Assembly (NCBI RefSeq): GCF_014596975.1 | Contig: NZ_JACVXD010000004.1 | Coordinates: 62,001 to 126,000, forward strand | Reading direction: 5' to 3' | From: Aestuariibaculum marinum | GTDB taxonomy: Bacteria; Bacteroidota; Bacteroidia; Flavobacteriales; Flavobacteriaceae | Length of the DNA: 64,000 nucleotides | In this document: one piece after another, positions 9,641 through 18,084 of the stretch | How the letters are laid out: each line of letters starts with the position of its first letter | Position numbering within the stretch: position 1 is the stretch's first letter | The notes under the pieces: generated by a model | Told to the model about the DNA's origin: nothing | Seen by the model: the letters and a program-made list of their open reading frames with translations, nothing else | Databases searched by the model: none | Position numbers and translations under genes: made by a program

Positions 9641-10369
9641 TTATTTTGTATCGAATGCGGTAGATACTTCAGCATCAAATTCACCATCATTAGAGATTTT
9701 AACTTCACCATCGATAGATAAAGTATAAGACCCTAGATTAGCACCATCAAACATACCGTCTCCAAAAGCATCGAATATAGTTAATGTGTAATCGCGTCCT
9801 GAGCATAATGTAAGACTTTCTGAAGCTGTACCTGCGCTACGAGCATATGGTCCGCCTGAAAGAACAACACCTCCGAGGGCATCTGTTATTTCCCAAGACG
9901 TTTCATCTGAAAAGGTGTCAAAAACAAAATCTAAAGTACCTGTAACTTCTGTACAATTTTGGATGTATTCTACAGTAGTAGAACCTCCATTGTCGTATCC
10001 TGACGTTACATCAGTGAAGCTTAATTCAATTCTGTTAATACCTATCCCTAAATCGACGTCAGATAAAGTAAGGGTAAATTTACCTTCGTTACTTCCGCTA
10101 GGCACAGTAACCGATGTTGGGATGCTATAAGAACCATCGGCAGCTCCAGAAGCATCAGCTTCAATATTAAAAGTAACATCAGAACTTACTTTTGATGATG
10201 TATAAACGTATACATCAATGGTATTTGATCCTCCTACGTCTACACCGGTAGAATACGTAGTGTCTCCAAATGAAACATAATTAAGTGATGACTCAAATTG
10301 ATCCTCATCACAGTTCTGTAACACTACAAAGGAGATTATTAGTAAAAATATATTGATTGTTTTTTTCAT
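9641..10369 (-). CDS. Calx-beta-like lipoprotein, third gene of susCD operon A
   Basis: A 242-residue lipoprotein, lipobox VLQNC followed by DEDQFE. Residues about 30-130 form a Calx-beta-like or DUF4843-like beta domain (SIPTSVTVPSGSNEGKFTL). Residues about 140-235 resemble a small beta domain often attached to secreted flavobacterial proteins, with the hallmark TWEITDA-like and YTLTIFDAFGDGM stretches. Assignments are from memory of family patterns, so domain names are tentative. The position after susC-susD suggests a surface accessory lipoprotein that helps bind substrate. A terminator follows. Confidence 0.72.
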   Translation of the reverse strand: MKKTINIFLLIISFVVLQNCDEDQFESSLNYVSFGDTTYSTGVDVGGSNTIDVYVYTSSKVSSDVTFNIEADASGAADGSYSIPTSVTVPSGSNEGKFTLTLSDVDLGIGINRIELSFTDVTSGYDNGGSTTVEYIQNCTEVTGTLDFVFDTFSDETSWEITDALGGVVLSGGPYARSAGTASESLTLCSGRDYTLTIFDAFGDGMFDGANLGSYTLSIDGEVKISNDGEFDAEVSTAFDTK

Positions 10370-10393
10370 AATTTCAATGTGTTAAGTTAAACC

Positions 10394-12010
10394 TTAGTTT
10401 TGGTCTGCTTCGGTTAAGAATGGATTTGCATCAAGTTCATCTTGTGGAATTTGGAAAATCCAGTCGTCGTTAACAGATGGTTTGTCTTGCATAAATCCTG
10501 CTTGATAAAGTACCTCTGAAGCACCAGAATTTGTTTGGTCTAAACCTTCGTCCCATCTAATGTTATCGTGGTAACTAAAGCCTTCTCCCCATAACTCAAC
10601 ACGTCTTTGCCATTTAATTTCATCCATAAGTTGGGCTTGCGTAGTAAAAGCTGTTTTGTCAAATGCAGAATCTCTTGCAGAACCTAAGATGTCTAAGGCA
10701 TTTTGAGCACCGCCAACGTCATTTAACATGGCTTTAGCTTCGGCTTCAATTAAAACCATTTCAGAAGAACGCATATAGATAACATCGTCAGGATCTATAC
10801 CACCTGGATTTTTTTGTTTGAATTTAACATTCATATAAGGGTGGGTGTTGTGTCCTGAAGTAGCTCCGTATTCGGTAATGATTGCTTCCCATGCATCCCA
10901 GAAATCATCTTCGTTGTCATAATTCGGGTCTGTTTCATAACTTCCTCCCAAATCGTTAGAAGCGGCAGGGTTTGTGTTTGGTGCTAATGGTAACCAACCT
11001 TTGTTTCTGTAATCTGTAGAAGGGATTCTGTCGTATAGCTCTTTACTGATTAACTTAGGATTACTTCTGTTTTGACTTCCGTTGAAAGCGAAAGCAACAT
11101 AATAGAAGTATGATTGATAGTAATTGGTTTCCGTATCAATTACGTAACCACCCCAAATAACTTCAGATAAATCGTTGGTATTAAATCCAGATAACCAACC
11201 GCTTTCATCAAGTAAAGGGTATCCGTTTCTAGCTAAAGCTGCGTTATCAGCTGCGATTTGCCAGTCACCTTTTGATAAAGCCACACGTGCTTTTATGCCG
11301 TATGCTGCATTTATTGAGATATGAGATTTGTCTTCAGGAGCACTCGCTTTTCCTAAATAGGAAATTGCTGTATTAATGTCTGAATAAATTTGAGTGTAAA
11401 CATCTTCAACAGTACCTCTTGGACCACCTTCGTATGGAGCTCCTTCATTTAAAAGTATAGGTACACCTGGGTCGGTACTAGGGTTTCCAATTAGATATCC
11501 TTTAGAGAAGGTTGTAACTAATCTCCAGTATGCCCAAGCACGGTAAGCGTAAGCTTGTCCTAAAACATTATTTAGTTTTTCTGTTTCGGTGAAATTGCTG
11601 CCTGCTGCTTTATTAATGATGGCATTAGCTACTTCAATAAAATGGTAACGTTGAAACCAAAGATTAAAACCAGTTGTAGCATTGGCATTGGTGTGAGAAG
11701 TCCATTTTAAATCTGACGTCATCCATCCGTTACCCGGAGAAGAGTGAATTATACTACCACCAACAGCATCAAACATTGGAAGGAAGTGGCTTTCACCAGA
11801 GCGACTTGATTCACCTCCTGTTAATTGATTTTGACCATACATCATTCTGTGAAGTCCGTTAACTACAAGGTACATGTTATCCTCGTTAGAAAGCGCAGTT
11901 GATTCAGAAATCGAATCGGTTGGAGCTGTCTCTAAATACTCTTCAGTACAGCCTACAAAGACCATTGCCGCAAAAGCAAGTAGGAATATATATTTTTTAT
12001 TACGTATCAT
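10394..12010 (-). CDS. SusD/RagB family nutrient-binding outer-membrane lipoprotein (operon A)
   Basis: A 538-residue canonical SusD-family lipoprotein: signal peptide with lipobox FVGC (Cys21), acidic TEEYLE after it, the typical N-terminal stretch ETAPTDSIS...NEDNMYLVVNGLHRMM, TPR helices near AYAYRAWAYWRLV, and the C-terminal signature RRVELWGEG...HDNIRWDEG. It belongs to a different SusD subfamily from the operon B protein. It binds an unidentified nutrient at the cell surface and works with the SusC encoded 28 bases upstream. Confidence 0.94.
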   Translation of the reverse strand: MIRNKKYIFLLAFAAMVFVGCTEEYLETAPTDSISESTALSNEDNMYLVVNGLHRMMYGQNQLTGGESSRSGESHFLPMFDAVGGSIIHSSPGNGWMTSDLKWTSHTNANATTGFNLWFQRYHFIEVANAIINKAAGSNFTETEKLNNVLGQAYAYRAWAYWRLVTTFSKGYLIGNPSTDPGVPILLNEGAPYEGGPRGTVEDVYTQIYSDINTAISYLGKASAPEDKSHISINAAYGIKARVALSKGDWQIAADNAALARNGYPLLDESGWLSGFNTNDLSEVIWGGYVIDTETNYYQSYFYYVAFAFNGSQNRSNPKLISKELYDRIPSTDYRNKGWLPLAPNTNPAASNDLGGSYETDPNYDNEDDFWDAWEAIITEYGATSGHNTHPYMNVKFKQKNPGGIDPDDVIYMRSSEMVLIEAEAKAMLNDVGGAQNALDILGSARDSAFDKTAFTTQAQLMDEIKWQRRVELWGEGFSYHDNIRWDEGLDQTNSGASEVLYQAGFMQDKPSVNDDWIFQIPQDELDANPFLTEADQN

Positions 12011-12038
12011 GTCTATTTTTTTTATTATCTAATTAAAA

Positions 12039-15000
12039 TTAAAATGCCACATTAACACCTAAAGAAATTACTCTATTCGGGTTGTAGTCGTTACCAGATG
12101 GAGTACCAGAAAGGTTGTATTGTGGATTTAATCCTGTTCTTTTAGCAAACATTGCTAAGTTTTCTCCTGTTACAAAAATTCTTAATTTATCAACACCAAT
12201 TTGATCTGCGGTTGAAGAACTTAGGTTGTAAGCCAGGTTTATGTTTCTTAATGCTAAATAAGATGCATCTGTTAGCCATCTAGAAGATAAACTTGGAGCT
12301 AACAAAGTATTTCCATTCTCTAGTCTAGGTACGCTAGTAATGTCTCCCGGGTTTTTCCAAGCTTTTAAAGCATCTGGATGAAGTGATTCACCATATTCTC
12401 CCTGATGCATCATATCTGCATAACCGTAATCTAAAATATCCCCTCCAATTTGGTAGGTGAATAAGAAATTAAGATCGATGTTGCCAAACGAAAAGCTATT
12501 AGAAATTGAACCAATTAAGTCTGGTACAGCACTAGCTCCTACGTATCCTTTTCCTGCATCTAAATAATCATTTGTTGTAGCATGAGTACCATTGTCGTTT
12601 AATACAGGAACCCCAACAGCGTCTTCTGTTTCTTCATACATATAGAATAAAGCATCACCATTACTTGGATCAACTCCGGCATAGTCGTATACGAAGAAAT
12701 CGAATCTTGAACGTCCTTCTTCCCAACGTTTAGAGCCGTCTATGAAAGGACTAGGAAGGTAGGTAATTTCATTTTTAAGGGTTGAAGCATTGATTCCTAA
12801 GTTCCATGTGAAGTTCTTCTTGTCTACTATTAAACCGTTTAATCCTATTTCAAGACCTTGGTTGAATAAATCTCCTACGTTATCCGGAGCTTCAATTTGT
12901 CCTTCAGAAGGAGGAATTGGCACGTTGTATAATAAATCAGATGATATTTTTTTGTAGAACTCGAAAGCACCTGTTAAGCGGTTATTGAATAATCCAAACT
13001 CTAAAGCAACATCCCAACTTTCAGATGTTTCCCATTGTAGGTCTGCATTACCTGTAGTATCCCAACGAAGACCAGGAGTTCCAGCATTTGGGTAAATAGC
13101 GTAAAGGGGTTGAGAAACATAGTAATTACCTAATTGGTCGTTACCAACCTCTCCATAAGATCCTCTAAGTTTCAAATTGTTTACAAATGAAACATCTTTC
13201 ATGAACTCTTCCTGGCTAATTCTCCAAGAACCTCCAAAAGAGTAGAAGGTACCCCATTTATTATTTGTAAATACAGAAGATCCATCTCTTCTTGCAGAAG
13301 CACTTAAATAATATTTATCTGCAAAGTTATAATTAAGTCTTCCAAGGAAACCTTCTAGTTTGTAATCTGTGCTACTACCACTAGCGTCTAATACAACTGA
13401 GAAGTTGTCCAGTTCGTAAATTCCTGAAATAGTCTCAGTGCTTTTAAAGGCGCTGTTTTCAGTGAAGTTTCTGTCGAAACTTTCATGACCTAAGGTTAAA
13501 TCGAAATTATGATTTCCTAGCGATTTGTTATAAGTAATTAACTGGTTGAAGTTTTCAACAGTTCTTCTAAATCTGTTGTCTTGAAAACGAGCTGTTGGTG
13601 CTCCATCACCAACCTCAGGGTTTTCGTAGCTTTTATTGTAACTATCTTGAATATCCTGACCGTAAATTAAACTAACTTTTAAACCTTCAATAATGGTGAA
13701 ATCAGCATTATATCTGAAACCGTAATTGTTTCTTTTTGTCAATTCGTTGTTTAGGATCGCTTCTTCTAAGGCATTACGACCAACATTTGTAGGTCTGGAT
13801 TGTATGCCTAATGAAGAAATACTTTCACCGCGATCCCATCTTATGTTTCCTGCTTCATCATAGATATAATCTCCGGTAGTAGGATCTAATAAATATGGAG
13901 AATAAATAGATCCCATGTTTTTAGCAAAACCAAAAACGTTTGCAATAGAGCTACCTCTAGAAGGAGAACCTGTGAATTTTTCACTTGCAAAGTTTACATT
14001 ACCTCCCATAGATAACCAATCGGTAGCGTTGAATGTTCCACTTAAACGACCAGTGGTTCTATCGTAACCACTTTGAATAACATAACCTTTCTCAGCTAAG
14101 TTAGAGGCTGAGAAAAACACAGAGTGGTTTTCACCTCCACCAGAAACGTTTACAGAGTGGTTTTGTCTACTTCCTGTACGCTCAAGTGCATCATACCAAT
14201 CTAAATCTTTGGCAATTAGATTAGCATTAGGATTAAGATTACCATCAGTGTCAACAATTTGATCGTTTGGAACATCGAAAGGGTTTCTTCCTAAACGGTT
14301 AAAAATAGTCGCCGAAGCTTGAGCCGCAGCAGCTGCATCTCCTCCTAATGAATTTTTGTACGACTGCCACATTAATTCATAGTATTCACCTGGATTAACC
14401 GCATCGTATTCGTCTATTCCTTTAGTTATTACACCAAATTGACTTGTTGCGTTAACCGTAATACCAGATGCTTTTTTTCCTTTTTTCGTAGTAATAATAA
14501 CAACACCATTTGCAGCACGAGATCCGTAAAGAGATGTTGAAGCTGCATCTTTTAAAACTGTGATAGACTCGATGTCATCCTGATTTAATGTGCTTAAGCC
14601 TCCTTGGAAAGACACACCGTCTACAATATATAGTGGATCTGTGTCTCCATTTAAGGTTCCAACCCCTCTAATTACAATGCTGGGAGAAGATCCTGGTGAT
14701 CCTGATGCTGATAAGAATTGAACACCAGTTGCATTACCTTCGATGGCAGCTATAGGCGATGTTAAAGGTCTCAACTCAAGACTTTCTGCCTCAACTACAC
14801 TAGCAGAGCCGGTAAACGCTTCTTTAGTTGTAGTACCGAAAGCAACTACTACAACTTCTTCAAGTGCAGCAGCGTCCTCTGTCATTGTTACGTTAATGGT
14901 GCTAGAAGCACCTACAGTAACTTCTTCAGAAGTGTATCCTACAAAGCTAAAGACCAAGGTTGCTCCTTGGTTGGCTTGTATAACATACTTTCCATCGAAA

Positions 15001-15167
15001 TCAGAAGAGGTCCCTGATGATGTGCCCTTTACAATAATAGTTGCTCCAGGTAAGGGTAGACCATAGCTGTCTATAACTGTACCTGAAATAGTTTTTTCTT
15101 GTGCATAACTTAAATGCACGACAAACGCTAGTAATAGCGTTAGAATTCCACTAAACTTTGTTTTCAT
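12039..15167 (-). CDS. SusC/RagA family TonB-linked outer-membrane transporter (operon A)
   Basis: A 1042-residue TonB-dependent receptor: signal peptide (1-22, ending YAQ), CarboxypepD_reg-like domain (about 27-105), TonB box EEVVVVAFG, plug with DIESITVLKDAASTSLYGSRAANG (about 210-235), then a barrel ending in AF. It is the first gene of operon A. It is paralogous to the operon B SusC: the N-terminal 110 residues are close to identical, while plug and barrel diverge, so the two probably import different ligands. Transcription likely starts in 15168-15260, where a sequence similar to that upstream of operon B is present. Confidence 0.95.
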   Translation of the reverse strand: MKTKFSGILTLLLAFVVHLSYAQEKTISGTVIDSYGLPLPGATIIVKGTSSGTSSDFDGKYVIQANQGATLVFSFVGYTSEEVTVGASSTINVTMTEDAAALEEVVVVAFGTTTKEAFTGSASVVEAESLELRPLTSPIAAIEGNATGVQFLSASGSPGSSPSIVIRGVGTLNGDTDPLYIVDGVSFQGGLSTLNQDDIESITVLKDAASTSLYGSRAANGVVIITTKKGKKASGITVNATSQFGVITKGIDEYDAVNPGEYYELMWQSYKNSLGGDAAAAAQASATIFNRLGRNPFDVPNDQIVDTDGNLNPNANLIAKDLDWYDALERTGSRQNHSVNVSGGGENHSVFFSASNLAEKGYVIQSGYDRTTGRLSGTFNATDWLSMGGNVNFASEKFTGSPSRGSSIANVFGFAKNMGSIYSPYLLDPTTGDYIYDEAGNIRWDRGESISSLGIQSRPTNVGRNALEEAILNNELTKRNNYGFRYNADFTIIEGLKVSLIYGQDIQDSYNKSYENPEVGDGAPTARFQDNRFRRTVENFNQLITYNKSLGNHNFDLTLGHESFDRNFTENSAFKSTETISGIYELDNFSVVLDASGSSTDYKLEGFLGRLNYNFADKYYLSASARRDGSSVFTNNKWGTFYSFGGSWRISQEEFMKDVSFVNNLKLRGSYGEVGNDQLGNYYVSQPLYAIYPNAGTPGLRWDTTGNADLQWETSESWDVALEFGLFNNRLTGAFEFYKKISSDLLYNVPIPPSEGQIEAPDNVGDLFNQGLEIGLNGLIVDKKNFTWNLGINASTLKNEITYLPSPFIDGSKRWEEGRSRFDFFVYDYAGVDPSNGDALFYMYEETEDAVGVPVLNDNGTHATTNDYLDAGKGYVGASAVPDLIGSISNSFSFGNIDLNFLFTYQIGGDILDYGYADMMHQGEYGESLHPDALKAWKNPGDITSVPRLENGNTLLAPSLSSRWLTDASYLALRNINLAYNLSSSTADQIGVDKLRIFVTGENLAMFAKRTGLNPQYNLSGTPSGNDYNPNRVISLGVNVAF

Positions 15168-15195
15168 TATTTATAATTATTTGAATTAGTCGGCA
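15110..15195 (-). repeat. Duplicated susC 5' module, copy A
   Basis: Matches 9356-9446 over the leader and the first codons, including the inverted repeat AACGCTA-loop-TAGCGTT (15124-15141). Further upstream both loci keep TTATTGTTT and a TTAACTTTT stretch on the minus strand, which may be shared promoter sequence. Confidence 0.75.
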
Positions 15196-15331
15196 CTAAA
15201 ATGATAATTAAAAGTTAATAAAACAATAAAAATTCGTTAATTTTTAGGTGGCACTATAAGTGTCTTAATGACTGTAATTGTTGTAATTACTGCGTGAGAG
15301 AGTGGTTTGTTTTGAGGGGTTTGTGTTTTTC

Positions 15332-17026
15332 TTAAAAAGAAGCGATTAAACTTATGTGAATCTTAGAATTTGATATTTTAAATGCGGTATTCTCATTTTT
15401 TCCGTTTGCGTAATTGAGCTTTAGGAGACCGGCTTTTGTGAAGATTCCTAAACCAAAACCAAAACCATAGAGTTTTTCTTCGGTATCTGTAATTTGATTT
15501 TCATAATAGGCGATGTCTGTAATGGAGTGAATATAAATAGAATTGCTGAGTTGGTAACGGTATTCGGTGTTTAAAACATTGAATAGAGATGCGTAGATAC
15601 TGTTTTCTTCAAAACCTCTAATAGAGTTAATGCCACCAAAGCGCATCAATTCATTTTCTAGATAGTCGTCTGAATTTAAAATACCTCCAGTTAGTTTGAA
15701 GTATACGGAGTTTTTTAAATTGATGTTTAAAATTTTAAAAGTGTCTATATTAAAAAGTGATTGCTTCTGGTTGTTGTTGTCCTGTTTCCGTGAACCAAAA
15801 TTGCTTTCTATATAAAGTTTGGTGTTTAAAGGGAAGAGTAAATTGTTAGGTTGGTAGGTTATAAACTCGTAAGCTAATGTATAGTAATTGGTTGTGTAAT
15901 CTATTAAAGTGGTGGGGATGTTTGTTGAAAGTAAATTGTTGGATTCAGTTAATGTTATACCTGTATAAATTTTGTGTTTTGGGTTTATTTGATAATGTAG
16001 CTTGGCAGCTTGATTGACTGCGGTAAAAGAGGAATCTTTTTTGAAAATCCTTAAAAGAAGGTCTAAGCCAATAGGTGTTTTAAATAAATAAGGAAGAGAG
16101 GCGTTGGCTTCAAAAGTTTTTTGTTCGTTCTCATCGCTCTTGTATAATAGGCGTAAAGTTTCTCCGTAATTTAAATTATTGGTCAGGTTTAAATTTAAAT
16201 ACCCGTCAAATTGCAACTGGTTGGTGTCTTCGTTGGTTCCGAAACCTAAAAAACCATCAAACGCATTGCTTTTTGTTTTTTCGAGGTAGAGATACAGGGT
16301 CGTAGAATCTTTTGAGAAAAGAACTTCAGGCGATTTTGTTTCGGTTGCAAATCTTAAGTTATTCAGTTGAGATGTTTTTTCTTTGATTTCAGTAAGATTA
16401 AATAATTGTCCGGGTTTTATTTTCAGGAAATGTTTTAAATAGGATTCTGGGAATTTCTTGTATCCTTTAATGATGATATTACTAATCTGTCGCTTTTCCG
16501 TTTTCTGAGCTGTGATTAACGTTGCTTTTAGAGTAGTGGAGTTTTTAATAGTGATTTCCGAAAGCTTGAGTTGTGAAAACGGATAGCCTTCTTCCGTTTG
16601 TTTTTTATTTATAAAATTTAAAGTGGTTTCAATGTCTTTAAAAGCAATTGTAAAATACTCTGGTGTAATATCTCGGGATATATATGTTAATACTTTCGGA
16701 GTAATATTTGTATTGTTATAGTATATATGTATAGACTGATATTGATTTTTCAGATTAAAAATCGTTGAAAATGTAGAGTCGTTTGATTTAAGAATTTCGG
16801 AATGCTCGTTTTCTATAAATCCTATTTTTTGAAGGGAATTTTGTAAAGAATCGATTTCTCTTTTTATCGATAAAAAATTAAGGTGCGACGTGTTGTAGTT
16901 TAAAGCCTCTAAAACTTTGGTTTCGGTTTCATTACTTCCTTTAATAGTTAAGTATAAGTTTTGGCTAATCAGATTGGTAGCTAAAACAGATTGAAAAACG
17001 AATAAGATGATAATTTTTTTTATCAC
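15332..17026 (-). CDS. Omp85/TamA-like outer-membrane beta-barrel protein
   Basis: A 564-residue protein with a signal peptide (about 1-21). It has at least one recognisable POTRA-like module (about 180-255, around IIKGYKKFPESYLKHFLKIKPGQ) and a C-terminal barrel with the Omp85 hallmark RFGGINSIRGFEE near 465-480. The family (BamA, TamA, FhaC) inserts or exports proteins at the outer membrane; it is too short and too weakly conserved to be BamA itself. The start codon is GTG; no ATG fits. It may act in assembly of surface proteins such as the neighbouring SusC barrels, but adjacency is the only support. Confidence 0.8.
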   Translation of the reverse strand: MIKKIIILFVFQSVLATNLISQNLYLTIKGSNETETKVLEALNYNTSHLNFLSIKREIDSLQNSLQKIGFIENEHSEILKSNDSTFSTIFNLKNQYQSIHIYYNNTNITPKVLTYISRDITPEYFTIAFKDIETTLNFINKKQTEEGYPFSQLKLSEITIKNSTTLKATLITAQKTEKRQISNIIIKGYKKFPESYLKHFLKIKPGQLFNLTEIKEKTSQLNNLRFATETKSPEVLFSKDSTTLYLYLEKTKSNAFDGFLGFGTNEDTNQLQFDGYLNLNLTNNLNYGETLRLLYKSDENEQKTFEANASLPYLFKTPIGLDLLLRIFKKDSSFTAVNQAAKLHYQINPKHKIYTGITLTESNNLLSTNIPTTLIDYTTNYYTLAYEFITYQPNNLLFPLNTKLYIESNFGSRKQDNNNQKQSLFNIDTFKILNINLKNSVYFKLTGGILNSDDYLENELMRFGGINSIRGFEENSIYASLFNVLNTEYRYQLSNSIYIHSITDIAYYENQITDTEEKLYGFGFGLGIFTKAGLLKLNYANGKNENTAFKISNSKIHISLIASF

Positions 17027-17130
17027 AGTAAATGAAGGCGGTTTTTTAATGTAAATCTAACTGAAAAGCCACACATAAATTTTATGATGTCATATTTTTT
17101 TAAATTCTATTGAAAATTAATGATTTAGGA

Positions 17131-17161
17131 TTTGAATTTTTAAATTTAATTTCTACCTTTG
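17131..17161 (+). promoter_or_regulatory. Promoter of the str/S10/spc ribosomal array
   Basis: TTTG (17131-17134), a 19-base spacer, then TACCTTTG (17154-17161) fits the Bacteroidota sigma-A consensus exactly. The rpsL start codon is 43 bases further on. This is the best-formed promoter in the window, as expected for a highly expressed operon. Confidence 0.85.
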
Positions 17162-17204
17162 CAGCCCTCTTAGAAGAGGATTGAAAATTTTATATATAAT
17201 TTAT

Positions 17205-17579
17205 ATGCCAACAATTTCACAATTAGTAAGAACAGGAAGAGCCAAAATAACCAAGAAGAGTAAATCGGCTGCTTTAGATTCTTGTCCTCAAAGACGTGGA
17301 GTATGTACGCGTGTTTACACTACAACACCAAAGAAACCAAACTCAGCAATGCGTAAAGTTGCAAGGGTAAGGTTAACAAATGGTAATGAGGTGAACGCTT
17401 ATATCCCAGGTGAAGGACACAATCTACAAGAGCACTCGATAGTATTGGTTAGAGGTGGAAGGGTAAAAGATTTACCAGGAGTTAGATATCACATCGTTCG
17501 TGGTGCTTTAGACACAGCAGGTGTACAAGGTAGAACACAACGTAGATCTAAGTATGGTGCTAAACGCCCTAAGAAGTAA
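17205..17579 (+). CDS. rpsL: 30S ribosomal protein S12
   Basis: A 124-residue S12, a decoding-centre protein of the small subunit. The invariant loops [13 protein letters not shown] and [15 protein letters not shown] are intact, including the lysines where streptomycin-resistance changes usually arise, so the wild-type sensitive form is encoded. The open frame starts at 17181, but MPTISQL at 17205 is the universal S12 N-terminus. It is the first gene of the long ribosomal array and lies 22 bases before rpsG. Confidence 0.98.
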   Translation: MPTISQLVRTGRAKITKKSKSAALDSCPQRRGVCTRVYTTTPKKPNSAMRKVARVRLTNGNEVNAYIPGEGHNLQEHSIVLVRGGRVKDLPGVRYHIVRGALDTAGVQGRTQRRSKYGAKRPKK

Positions 17580-17601
17580 TTTAAAACTTTAAGAAGAAGA
17601 C

Positions 17602-18078
17602 ATGAGAAAAAGAGCAGCAAAAAAGAGACCGCTTTTACCGGATCCGCGTTTTAACGATCAGTTAGTGACTCGTTTCGTTAACATGATGATGTGGGATGGT
17701 AAGAAGTCTGTAGCTTTTAAAGTATTCTATGATGCTATTGATATTGTAGAGTCTAAAAAAACTGACGAAGAAAAAACAGCTTTAGAGACTTGGAAAGATG
17801 CTTTATCTAATGTGATGCCTCACGTAGAAGTACGTAGTCGTCGTGTTGGTGGTGCAACATTCCAAATTCCAATGCAAATCCGTCCAGATCGTAAAGTTTC
17901 AACTGCTATGAAGTGGTTAATCGGGTACGCTCGTAAAAGAAACGAAAAATCTATGGCACAACGTTTAGCTTCAGAAATTTTAGCAGCAGCTAAAGAAGAA
18001 GGAGCAGCGGTTAAGAAAAGAGTAGATACTCATAAAATGGCGGAAGCTAATAAAGCATTCTCTCACTTTAGATTTTAA
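17602..18078 (+). CDS. rpsG: 30S ribosomal protein S7
   Basis: A 158-residue S7, which nucleates assembly of the 16S 3' domain and forms part of the E site. The N-terminus [15 protein letters not shown] and the conserved [21 protein letters not shown] block are present, at normal length for the family. It lies between rpsL and fusA (6-base gap to fusA), the usual str order. Confidence 0.98.
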   Translation: MRKRAAKKRPLLPDPRFNDQLVTRFVNMMMWDGKKSVAFKVFYDAIDIVESKKTDEEKTALETWKDALSNVMPHVEVRSRRVGGATFQIPMQIRPDRKVSTAMKWLIGYARKRNEKSMAQRLASEILAAAKEEGAAVKKRVDTHKMAEANKAFSHFRF

Positions 18079-18084
18079 TAAGAA

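Noticed and set aside
14743..15066. Open frame on the plus strand, opposite the susC N-terminal domain
   Set aside because: It is a shadow of a well-supported susC gene; the translation has no recognisable features and low complexity (Val/Thr/Ser).
9356..15195. Insertion sequence or composite transposon bounded by the duplicated susC 5' ends
   Set aside because: The repeats are homologous coding sequence in direct orientation, with no transposase, terminal inverted repeats or target duplication.
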